Below are positions 10,003 to 20,097 of a stretch of 64,000 nucleotides of DNA, piece after piece. The position numbers and the translations under genes were made by a program. The stretch spans positions 62,001-126,000 of the forward strand of contig BLLK01000020.1 in the NCBI GenBank assembly GCA_021927905.1, given 5' to 3'. The DNA comes from Chaetoceros tenuissimus. Its lineage: Eukaryota; Bacillariophyta; Thalassiosirophyceae; Chaetocerotales; Chaetocerotaceae. Position 1 is the stretch's first letter; the number at the start of each line of letters is the position of its first letter. Under the pieces are notes generated by a model. That model was not told where the DNA came from and did not search any database. It saw only the letters and a program-made list of their open reading frames with translations.

Positions 10003-13000
10003 ATGGACGCTTCGGATCAGAAGAGTGAGACGTGCACGTCTGAACGTGGATGTGCAACTTCTGCTAGCAATTCTTTATCGGAAGAGAAGAAACAAAGTGT
10101 TACAGATAGCAATGTAAGCAGTATGACAGCTACAGCTACTTCAAACGAAAATTCAGCTACAGCTACTTTAACCGAAAGTAAAGGACTGTGGTCATACAGA
10201 GAGCACTGTATGTTTCTAGAAGGCCTCGAAAAATATGGTATAGATTGGAAACAAATTGCAACTCTTGTCAAGTCGCGAAATGCCGAAGAGGTTCAGTGTC
10301 ATTTTTATTCATATCAGCAAGAAGAACCGTTTCTGTCTACTCTAATAAGAATGCTGGATGACAAGTCTCTGGACAATATCATATCATGGATGCCTGGTGG
10401 TCGAGCATTTTGTATTTACGATGAAAAGAAGTGTGTGAGCATTGCATTACTTCTTTACTACAGGAGTTTATTTTTCCAAGGCATTGAGCATTTTGAAAGA
10501 GAGCTGCACATGTATGGATTCTATAAAGATATGAACGATAGTAGTGTTTGGTTTCACCCGCAATTTTGCAGGGACTTTTCATTGGAATTTGATGAAAGTT
10601 CGAGAAATACAAAGAGAAGAAGAGATCAAACAAGAAATTCTACAAGTACAAGTTCTAAGAAGAGAAAAGCAAGGGAATCAATCAAGCAGAAATGTGACGA
10701 TCTAAGCATTTTCACTCCAGAAAAAGATACAGCACTCGACGGTGAAGCGCAGAACATGATGGATAGTACAAATAGTCTGAAGCCATTTCATCAAACGAAT
10801 ACTGACTTTGAAAGAAATAATGAAGCTACTTGTGATGATTTAGTGCAAGGAAGTAATGAACTTCGTGATGAGTCAAACTTACTTTCGCCTTATTCTGACA
10901 AGCTGAACAAAGGAAAGTGGACAGATGAAGAGCATCGTCTTTTCATAGAAGGCTTGGAGGTATATGGTAAAGGAGAATGGAAAAAGATTGCTTCACATGT
11001 CCGAACAAGAACAAATGACCAAGTGAGACATCAAGCTGAGATGTATTTCGCAAAATTGACAAATACAAACAAGGGAAAGTGGACAGATGAAGAGCATCGT
11101 CTTTTCATAGAAGGCTTGATGCTATATGGTAAAGGAGAATGGCAAAAGATTGCTTCACACGTCGGAAGTAGATCGAGAAGTCAAGTGAAAAACTTTGCAA
11201 GAATGAAGAAAACGAGGTATGCTGATAATTACTTTGCAAAAATGACATCAGCTGGTGTTGCAAAGAGTGATACATCAGAGAAGGAAGAGATAATCAACGA
11301 CAAGAAACGGGCTAATCCTGATGACATTGATGATTCTCATGTTCATGATGAGTCTAATTTGCTTTCAACTTCCAATACAGATTCTGAAATGCTGAACAAA
11401 GGAAAGTGGACAGATGAGGAGCATAGTCTTTTCATAGAAGGCTTGGAGGTATATGGTAAAGGAGAATGGAAAAAGATTGCTTCACATGTACAAACAAGAA
11501 CAAACAGGCAAGTTTTAACTCATGCTGAGAAATATTTCGCACAAACAGAAAACACGAACACGGGGAAGTGGACAGATGAGGAGCATCGTCTTTTCGAAGA
11601 AGGCTTGGAGAAATATGGTAAAGGAGTATGGAAGAAGATTGCTTCACATGTTCGAACTAGAACATGGGTACAAGTTAAAAGTCATGCTGAGAAATATATC
11701 GCACAAGCAGAAAACACGAACACGGGGAGGTGGACAGATGAGGAGCATCGTCTTTTCATAGAAGGCTTGGAGAAATATGGTAAAGGAGAATGGGAGAAAA
11801 TTGCTTCACATGTCCGGACTAGAACGCGCATTCAAGTTAATAATCATGGTGAGAAATATTTCGCACAAGCAGAAAACACGAACACGGGGAGGTGGACAGA
11901 TGAGGAGCATCGTCTTTTCAAGAAGGCTTGGAGAAATATGGTAAAGGAGAATGGGAGAAAATTGCTTCACATGTCCGGACTAGAACGCGCATTCAAGTTA
12001 ATAATCATGGTGAGAAATATTTCGCACAAGCAGAAAACACGAACACGGGGAGGTGGACAGATGAGGAGCATCGTCTTTTCGAAGAAGGCTTGGAGAAATA
12101 TGGTAAAGGAGAATGGGAGAAAATTGCTTCACATGTACAAACAAGAACAAGCAAACAAGTCATATGTCATGCTCAATATTATTCACAGAAAGTGATCAAT
12201 ACAAACAAGGGGAAGTGGACCGATGAGGAGCATCGTCTTTTCGAAGAAGGCTTGAAGCTACATGGCAAAGGAAGGTGGAAGATTATTGCTTCGCATGTCG
12301 GAACAAGAAAATGTTCACAAGTCTATTTTTATGCGTCTAGGTACTTTGCAGAAAGAGCATCAGGTAATAATGGAAAGAGGGCTGATGAGGGGAAATTGTT
12401 ACAAATTGAAGAAGTTAATGAGATCACAGAGTATGAAGAGGTAATCAATGCCAAGAAACGGTCTGCTCCAGATGACATTGATGATACTCATTGCCCCATT
12501 TGCTTTGAAATATTCGATGATCCGCACATCATTCCAGAGTGCTGTCATAGGTTCTGCAAATCTTGTATCGAAGAATCCTTGGGGCATAAAAAAGAATGCC
12601 CTTTATGTAGGGGTGTAGTAAGATCACGCCGATCTTTGCGGAAGGATGAGCCTTTTCGGGAATTATTACATATGCTGGAAAGCTGTAGTTTGAACCAAGG
12701 GAATGCAGATTTTCAAAACAAAATAATTTCAAATAATGTTGAAGCCACAAAAGGTACGAAACCGCTTGAGTCCATTACGATATTGCCTCGAAGAGCTTCT
12801 ACTGATGTTGCATATGCAACTTGCTGCCCAAAATGTTTGAAATATCTTGATGACCCTTTCATCGTCCAAGAGTGCTGTCATAGATACTGCAGTACTTGTA
12901 TTGAGGAAGAAGTAGGAGACAAGAAAGAGTGTATGGTATGCAAAAGTCGAGTTACATCACGTCGCTCGTATAGAAGAGATGAAGCATTTGCCAGAGTACT

Positions 13001-13022
13001 TCAAATGTTACAAAATAAGTAA
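10003..13022 (+). CDS. SANT-HSF-Myb(x8)-RING(x2) regulator, one frame break
   Basis: The ATG at 10003 is chosen because the paralogue at 3643 starts at the equivalent codon. Domains in order: SANT/Myb-like segment (about 10186-10310, LWSYREHCMFLEGLEKYG), HSF DNA-binding domain (about 10321-10575, LDDKSLDNIISWMPGGR ... MYGFYKD), basic Ser-rich linker, eight SHAQKYF-class Myb repeats (Trp codons at 10918, 11080, 11407, 11569, 11731, 11893, 12054 and 12216), then two C3HC4 fingers (from about 12492 and 12825), each followed by an SRRS(L/Y)R(K/R)DE tail like RING1. Repeat spacing is 162 nt except between units six and seven (161 nt), where one base is missing near 11919 and the frame shifts. With that base present the protein would be about 1,006 residues. 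Either the break is real and very recent, or it is a sequencing or assembly slip in identical repeats. Predicted nuclear DNA-binding E3 ligase (inferred). Confidence 0.75.
10909..12370 (+). repeat. 162-nt coding tandem repeat (Myb units)
   Basis: Eight units share GKWTDEEHRLF...GKGEWKKIASHV...QV..HAEKYFA. Units five (11731) and six (11893) appear identical at base level apart from the single missing T, and the junction with unit seven is also near-identical, which indicates very recent duplication or conversion. One 327-nt gap between units two and three holds a unique linker. The minus-strand paralogue has four units with the same 162-nt period. Confidence 0.85.
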
Positions 13023-13712
13023 TATTTTGTGAACATGATATAGAACGAATATGTTAGGGGAGCACTATTGCCGATCATGCTAATGAATTAAAATGTCTCT
13101 AATAATGCCAATTATTTCCTTTCTCTCACAAGAATAGGTGGTAACAACAAGTAGAAATATTGACAGCTCCTCCTCGTAGATGCAATATTGTTGGTGCTAG
13201 GTTTTTTGTCGTCGAGAAGAAAAAGAAGAAAAGAAGGTTTTCCTATCTATTTCGAAACAAGAAAAATGACGTTGCTTCTTGAGGTAATGAGCACGTCAAT
13301 GAAAGAGGTTACATTCCAGTCAAGGATCAAGCTCCTAACAACCAGTGCTAATTCACGCTGCACCTTATAAATAATAAATACAACCATAGATTACATTGAT
13401 TTGCACAAGTTTAGTTAAATACTTTCCCAATTTATGAATATAAAAGAGACGGGTAAAAAGAAGTTATCTTGCAGAAAATGAAAATAAACGACTTTTTGTC
13501 TAAATTATCCTTCATATGATCTAAATTTTTCTAATTTCAGCGATTGAGCGATAGAATGGCAATTCCGCCCGTTGCTTCATCTCATAAATGCATCTTTTTT
13601 CCACTCAGAATATTGATTTTATTCACTATGAGCTCAACTAAGAACGATTTGTCTCATCTTCAACTCTACAGTAAACCTTTACAATACGTTTTTGTGACTG
13701 CAATAGTACATC
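13023..13712. other. Gene-free stretch
   Basis: The first ~60 bases include GTTAGGGGAGCA, also found inverted after the paralogous gene (about 1645-1660), so the duplication included 3' flanks. The rest is AT-rich with no recognisable gene. Confidence 0.45.
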
Positions 13713-15470
13713 ATGAAGATCCTCTCTCGCTTCAAGAAGTTTACCAAGAAAAGGCAGCAACAACTCCAAAGAAAGAAGGAACCGGCAGTCAAAGAAATTA
13801 CAGAGCATTCCTCACAAGAAAGTCTGCAATCTTTTGATGCTACAAATGTGGATGTCATAAATACAGAAAAAGCGAGTTCAAAATCCCAAAAGCGTTCCAA
13901 CTCTGAATTTTGTAAAAATTTCAAAGAACCAGAAGCCAGAGACATTCCAGAGCATTCTTCCCAAGAAGAAAGTCTGCAATGTTCTGAGGATACGAGTTTG
14001 GATGTGACAATTAATATGGATAGATTCTGTAAAGATTTCAAAGAGTTGATTGAAGGCTATGAGAATATGAGGTGAATTCATTGATATGAGTCAACCAAGA
14101 GAGGCTTCATATATATCAAAAACGAATATTTATTCTAAGATATTGGAAACCAAAAGACTTGGAGAAGATGTGGGCCTTACTTCCACAGCTAAATATGAAT
14201 TTAATCCTTCCACTCATAGATCCATGCCTACCGAAGTCAGAGGTATCACGCTTCGACAACTCAAAGCAATCATTCCTTTAATCAAACGCAGATGTGAAGA
14301 AGAAAAATGAACTAGAGCAGTTCGCATAAATGGTGTCAAAACTGACGAAGTAGAATCAGTAACTCTCGAGAATGCTACGCTATGTGACGTCGACAAATAT
14401 ATCATTACACCATTTACAGAGCATTGAGAAAAATCCTTTGTTGAAACATTGCCATCCACAAAAGGGACTCAGCCACCTAAATGGTTTGTAATAAGTCAGC
14501 TGTCTTCGTTTACTACTTCTATAATCTGAAAATGATTGCTAATTAATCATAAGTCACTATTGGGGCGAAACGTGTGTACATACAATGGCATGCCTAGAGG
14601 AGATGGTGAAGGACTTTCGAGATAATTGTAGTATATTGGAAAATCAAGATGCAAGAGGAGGTGGAATGACTGAAGATACGCCTGTTTGGATATGTGCATT
14701 TGCAAACAATCAACACAATCTGAAGGCTGAGATAACATCGGATCCAACTGATTCAGCCTTTGCCAAAGCCATGAAGATTGCAGAGTTCCGTGTCATTTCC
14801 ATTCTAGATGTAAACAATCAAGTGTATAGTAGATTGTGGTGCATGTATGAGTTATACTTGACGTTGCTTCTATCCAAGAAGCAAAACAAAGATGGTTTGC
14901 TTGCAATCTATACTTATCATGAGCATAAACATAAGGATAGTCGGGATAATTCCATTCAAAAGTCTGTGGTGCGACTTGTTGATGGTGGACCTACAAGCCT
15001 TGATAGTGGTTACTATGAATCTCTAGAACATTTTCCAAAAGAACGCTTTTTCAAATCATTGTCCATTTCGATTCTAGATGCAAAAGCTTCTGAAGATGAC
15101 GATCGCAAAAGTATTCTGAATGCATTAGTTGGTCGAAGTGGCAATGATGAACCGTTACCGGATCATAAAAATTATGATTCATTAAATATTGCTGTGAGGG
15201 GAGCATTTGCGTATACTGAAATAGGTCTTAAGTTAGCTTACGATGATGGGAGAAAAGAACACTGGAATGAGGCAGTGCGTGCAATGGGGCGATTGAAGAC
15301 CATTACTTGTATCATTTCCAATCCATGAAGAATAAGCCGGCGGTGCTACTTTTGAAATCACAGAGACTCTTTTCCCTGGTCCATTTAGAAGAAAGTATGC
15401 ATTGAAATTGAAAGACAGTCAAGACGTCGTCACTTGGCTCTTGGCTTTACGTGAGCTTGGAGCGAATTAA
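13713..15470 (+). pseudogene. Copy B of the WC-YEL (TIR-like) family, most complete but interrupted
   Basis: A basic head with duplicated SSQE(E)SLQ segments starts at the ATG at 13713. From 14086 the frame carries EVRGITLRQLKAIIPLIKRR, a stop (TGA at 14308), VTLENATLCDVDKYIITPF, a second stop, and PPKWFVIS. A 58-nt insertion-like segment follows, after which the 14552 frame resumes SHYWGE, VWICAFANNQHNL, FAKAMKIAEFRVISILDV, SRLWCMYELYLTL, VVRLVDGGP and KSLSISILDAKASEDD, ending at 15328. A final frame change leads to LFPGPFRRKYALKLKDSQ and the end at 15470. Similar proteins with WFVSHWWGE and R-x-WC-x-(Y/F)-E motifs occur in algae, to my knowledge without a known function. The core resembles a TIR domain by eye (inference). 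At least three breaks suggest a pseudogene. Confidence 0.6.
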
Positions 15471-15641
15471 CATCGTGGAAGAAGAATAACTTATTAAATA
15501 GATAGTATTACGCATGGATTATAACGTAAAGTAAGACTTCAGTCATCTGGTTGGTTATATAGTATTATTTTTACTTTGTTTGAATTAAAATTGACGACTC
15601 CAAAACCTTTGAAAGCATGATTGAAAGGACGACTACGAAGA

Positions 15642-17141
15642 TCAAAGCACAGCCATTAAGCTTTGGTATTTCTCCTCATTTTCTGTCTTACGCAAATTGT
15701 TGTATCTTCTTTGAAATTTTTTTCTTGTACCATCTGGTCTTTCTTCCAACAAAATTTTAATACAAGCATGTTCCATAACAGCGTCCCAATTGATGTTACT
15801 TGCCCCTCTACTATCTTCGGCTGCAATGAGCAATAGTATTGATTGTTCAGGTGTCCATGTCTGACCTCTTCCACGTAGCCCAGGTTCAGCAGGAATATCA
15901 TTGGATTCATCATCCGAGTCCTCATCATCAAAAGATTCATCAAAAGATTCATAGTCTTCAACTTCACTTCCCTCGTCAGATGAAAGAGAAATAACGTCAT
16001 CTTCCTCTTCCTCTTCAGAAGCCTCATCTTCCGAAGGAGGATCCTTGTTTATTGAAATCTCATCAAATGGGCGTGTATCCTCTTCATCGCTCTCTTCGCT
16101 GGAATAGAATGGTATTGGTCTTGGAACATTCAAATCTCTACGATATGCAAAGACCTTGGAACCAATACCATGTTCAGCAGCACGAGCAACTGTAGTCTCT
16201 GTCTCTTCTGGTGCAAAAGGCTCATGTTCCACTTCTTCACTCGCTTCAGAGGGCTCATGTTCCACTTCTTCACTCACTTCAGAAGGCTCATGTTCTACTT
16301 CTTCACTCGCTTCAGAGGGCTCATCTTCACTCGCTTCAGCACGAGCAACCGTAGCCTCTATCTCTTCTGGTGCAAAAGGCTCATGTTCTACTTCTTCACT
16401 CGCTTCAGAGGGCTCATCTTCACTCTTCCATGGAAATCCATACTCCTGTAGTGACATGTTGAAACATGTGTCAAAATATTTCATACTGTCACTTGCTTTC
16501 TTGATGATATGAACAACAGGAGTAGTCTCTACCTCTTCCAAAGTGTGACGCAAGTTCAATGGTTGAAATGGACTTTCAAAGCTATCTCTTGCTTTCGATC
16601 CAATTCCATTCGCAGCACGAGCAGAAGATGTGTTTTCTTCATATTCCAATGGATCATCGTTAGCAAGCACTGGATCACTTGTCCTTTTGCGCTTGAGGAT
16701 ATGTTCAGAGTCCTCGTCCTCTTCGTGCTCATCCTTGCTCTGTTCGTGCTCATCCTGCTTGCTCTGTTCGTGCTGCTTACGTTTCCGTGGCATATTTGCT
16801 TCTCTCTGGACTGGAGATGAAGCCGGAGCAGGTGCTTCCATTTGCTCGAAATCCTCTACACTTGTCCAGTTGTCATCCTTGCTTTGTTCGTGCTTACGAT
16901 TACGTGGCATATTTGCATCTCTCTGGACTGGAAATAAAGCTGGAGCAGGTGCTTCCACTTGCTTCTTGGCGGTTTTTGGAGCAAGAGATGGGTTGAAAAG
17001 AACATGGTCGTCGGGGCCGAAATGGTGGCGCTTGCAGAACATATCCTCGCTCTCTTCGCTACTACTACGCTTACATGACGCTTTGGCGAAAGAAATAATG
17101 TAGCTGAAGAAAGAAATAATGATGCTGAAGAATGAACTCAT
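15642..17141 (-). CDS. Acidic, repeat-rich protein with C-terminal SANT/Myb-like domain
   Basis: 499 residues with an ATG at 17141. The first 22 residues are hydrophobic (FFSIIISFFSYIISF), a possible membrane anchor or signal. The middle is disordered: basic clusters (RKRKQHEQSK), then tandem imperfect repeats of SEASEEVEHEP (about residues 245-320), then a long Asp/Glu/Ser tract containing DDVISLSSDE, which fits a SUMO-interacting motif with its acidic tail. The last ~70 residues read TWTPEQSILLLIAAEDSRG, INWDAVMEHA and KKFQRRYNNL, compatible with a SANT/Myb-like or trihelix DNA- or histone-binding fold. A nuclear role fits the C-terminus but sits oddly with the hydrophobic N-terminus. I do not recognise a named family. 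Confidence 0.75.
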   Translation of the reverse strand: MSSFFSIIISFFSYIISFAKASCKRSSSEESEDMFCKRHHFGPDDHVLFNPSLAPKTAKKQVEAPAPALFPVQRDANMPRNRKHEQSKDDNWTSVEDFEQMEAPAPASSPVQREANMPRKRKQHEQSKQDEHEQSKDEHEEDEDSEHILKRKRTSDPVLANDDPLEYEENTSSARAANGIGSKARDSFESPFQPLNLRHTLEEVETTPVVHIIKKASDSMKYFDTCFNMSLQEYGFPWKSEDEPSEASEEVEHEPFAPEEIEATVARAEASEDEPSEASEEVEHEPSEVSEEVEHEPSEASEEVEHEPFAPEETETTVARAAEHGIGSKVFAYRRDLNVPRPIPFYSSEESDEEDTRPFDEISINKDPPSEDEASEEEEEDDVISLSSDEGSEVEDYESFDESFDDEDSDDESNDIPAEPGLRGRGQTWTPEQSILLLIAAEDSRGASNINWDAVMEHACIKILLEERPDGTRKKFQRRYNNLRKTENEEKYQSLMAVL

Positions 17142-18351
17142 TGTTGGTTTTGGATGAAAGATGAAGCTGTCGATATGGTTTCAAATTGCACAGAAGTGAT
17201 TTATGAGAAGAAACAGTGTTGATGTGTTAGAATTCTTCTCGAGATGACACTTCCACAGTCTTGTGAAAAATAAGTTGGCTAATTTATTATTATTGTTTCG
17301 TATTTTTAACATGAATAGAGATATTATATGACAATTATTGGAGTCAAAGAGCTATATTATTATGAAGTCCCATTAAAAGATAGAGGAAATTTTTCATCGA
17401 AATACAACAGGATTTCTAATTGAGAACGCAATTTGTTAGTTCTATGTATTGAAAAGATTTATTATGTTGATTTAATCCACCAAAAAGAAAAAAATCTGTC
17501 CTTATAAATTATCTGCAATCATTTTTCACGGCATCAAAGTTTTTATTCGTATGATCGCATTAATATGCTCTTACAATCCATTGAATCACTTTCTTTTTTA
17601 GAATCTATTTTGATCGATCGAGCCTTGGTCAAATTGCACAACTAACGTCTTCTCAACATTAACCAGAATTTCCCTAAGCCTAACCGTTTTACGTCTGATC
17701 TTTGTAGGATTTAAAAAATGTGTTGACCGATAAATGTTTGCCTCCTAATTGAGCGAACCTCATATCCTCGTTTGATGAACTGATTTTGAGTTTTGTATTT
17801 GTATATGATTGCATTGGAAGAAGATGGGCCATCTTTTCGTTTCGGATGGGATTTTACCTCTGCTTCTTCTCACTCTTCTTGTGCATGCCACATAAATACT
17901 TCACTTTTGCAACTCTGAAATAACATGAAGTTTGTCAATTTCTACGTTCGTCAATAATCTTCTCAATTCATCAATGGCAAGAATATTATTGTGATATAAA
18001 GTGGAATTTTGAAAAGTAATGGGAATGTCATTCATGCTATGGAGTTTGATGCTAACCCCGATGATCTAACTGCAGACATCTTTTTAAAGACAAGCGCTTA
18101 TAATTTGTATGTATTACATTACTCGTTTCCAATTGTATTCATAACATCAGCAAGCACTAATGTTTCAGTGAGGGATGAGATGCACCAAGTGCACCTTTTT
18201 GTCGCAGGGGCAATTGTACAATCTTTAGTGTATGTACTTACTCTAGTAGTCGCATCAACGCGCATCGCACATCATGTTCACTCATATTTCTAAAATGTAT
18301 TTTGACTTTTAAGATGATCCTATCGATCGTCATTCTTCAAGAAAATTACAA
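17142..18351. other. Gene-free stretch with one short uncertain frame
   Basis: Mostly AT-rich noncoding sequence. A frame at about 18009-18293 encodes FDANPDDLTADIFLK and then hydrophobic residues but begins with TTG, and no relative is recognised. It may be a leftover of the TIR-like copy that follows. Confidence 0.4.
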
Positions 18352-19638
18352 TAGGCTTTTGCAAACAACCATACCAAATGCACCAGTGTCCATAGCCAAG
18401 TCAAACCTAGGCCATGGACATAGATTATTATATTCGACGACTTGCCAGAAGGAAATGTGGCATTCATAGTTCCAGCTGAAAAATGTATAACTTTGAACAG
18501 AGGTATTGCCATGTGAGAACTTATCGAAAGTGTGCAGTTGGACTAGTTGAAGGTGGCCCTAGTACAAATATTTGGATGAATGGTCACAAATTGTCTGAGG
18601 AGCTTTTTCCAAAAGATCGCTTACTGAAATCATTGTCTGTTTCGATCCAAGATGCCGAAGCTTCTAAACCCGACGACCACAAACATATTCTGAATGCATT
18701 AGTTGGTCGAAAAGGATTTTTTATGAAATTCAAACCCCGTAAGCATCATCAAAAATATATAGACTTGAACAATGCTGTACGTGGTGTGTTTGCATCTACT
18801 TATAGAGGCATTCAAATTGCCTACGATGATGGAAAGAAAGGAAACTGGAATGCGACTTTACATGCAATGAAGCATTCCGTCACAAAGTATATGGAGTTGA
18901 CGTACTTAAATGATTTCAAAGCAGATGTTGTTGCTGATATATTTCATTACTTACCAATTGCATTGGAGCAACTCGGTATAGACGGATGTCCTCATGGCAA
19001 AGTTGCAATGGATGCATTTCTTGACTGGCTTGAGAATACATCCACCAATCTCAAGGAACTTAGAATATATCGCACATGTATAGGTGAAGAATTTGGTGGT
19101 AAAGAATGCAGTGAACGACTTGCAAGGTTTCTCGCTCGAAAAGATTGCAAGATTGAACATATTTGTTTGCAAAATACTGATCTTGTTGGGTCAAGAAATG
19201 TCCATACATGGATTGAATGTTTGGAGAAAAATCAATCTTTGAAACGGAAACTTCATGTAGTATCCTTTGAAGGAATGGGCTGGCATGTAAAGAATGTTGG
19301 TGTGTCTGAGCTTCCTAACACGTCTATTGATGTACCTGCTGATGGTGTTAAAGGCAAGATCTACTGGGATGGAAAGACATTCCCTGATGCAACGTTGCCA
19401 ATTGAGCAAGAGAAGGCATTGGAGAAAACATTATCGAAAAATGCTGGAGGTTTTAACGTCTTTCGTACCCACTGCTGAAACAGAACAAGAGGTTATGTGG
19501 AAGAAAATAGCAGAGGCATGGAAGGAAAAACTTGCAAATGAAGATAAAGCTCATACTGAAATGTCCGTATCGGAGGACAGCAATGCTGAGGAAAGTCAAC
19601 TTCTTAATTGGTTGTGCGGAGTCGTTCCATGTTTGTAA
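18352..19638 (+). pseudogene. Copy C of the WC-YEL (TIR-like)/LRR family, truncated
   Basis: A weak AFANNHT match near 18357 marks the lost N-terminal domain. From the ATG at 18483 a 331-residue frame carries VGLVEGGPS, LLKSLSVSIQDAEASKPDDH, ALVGRKG and NNAVRGVFAS, paralogous to copy B. It then has a leucine-rich segment: CPHGKVAMDAFLDWLENTST, NLKELRIYRTCIG, KIEHICLQNTDLVG and SLKRKLHVVSFEG, a ribonuclease-inhibitor-like repeat pattern. The frame ends at 19478, but the conserved-looking tail (PTAETEQEVMWKKIAEAWKE) continues one frame over to 19638. The WCxYEL core is missing, so this copy is probably nonfunctional, or expressed only as a leucine-rich fragment. Confidence 0.6.
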
Positions 19639-20097
19639 AAAAAAATTAAAAAGTAAAAATGACGGTTAAAAAGAAGGTTCTTTTCAGCGACATTCTATAC
19701 ATAAAATAGCTATAGACATTATCTTAAATAGTTCTTCAACGGCAAAAAGGAGGCCATTTACTTTCCGTTGCATCCAAACACCAAAAAAAGTACGTAGAAG
19801 AAGGAAGAAGATGCAACAACACGATCCATTGTTACTGTGTTTGGTGTTTGCTATTGTGTAAATTGTTGTTACTGCTTTTAGAATATCTCATCTCTCTAAT
19901 AGATACATAGAATCAGTCAATAAGAAGCTCCTCTAATCAAATCAAATAAAGAAGAGAGAGCCTTCATTGAGTCCCATTTTCCTAAACACATCTTGTGTCA
20001 AACATAACAACAGCAGCCAAGCATTTCTAGAAACAAATAGAGATTAATACAGTAGAGATACAAAGAGTCTCTCTTCTTTACTAGTAAAGAATAAAAG
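19639..20097. other. Gene-free stretch, promoter side of the kinesin gene
   Basis: The change from the accessory block to intact single-copy genes falls here. No gene or clear element is seen. Confidence 0.4.

Noticed and set aside
16156-17103. Long plus-strand frames opposite the acidic SANT-like gene
   Set aside because: They are Ser/Cys/Leu-rich antisense shadows of the acidic repeat region.
18009-18293. 94-codon frame with FDANPDDLTADIFLK
   Set aside because: It starts with TTG and has no recognisable relative. Treated as an uncertain fragment in a gene-free stretch.
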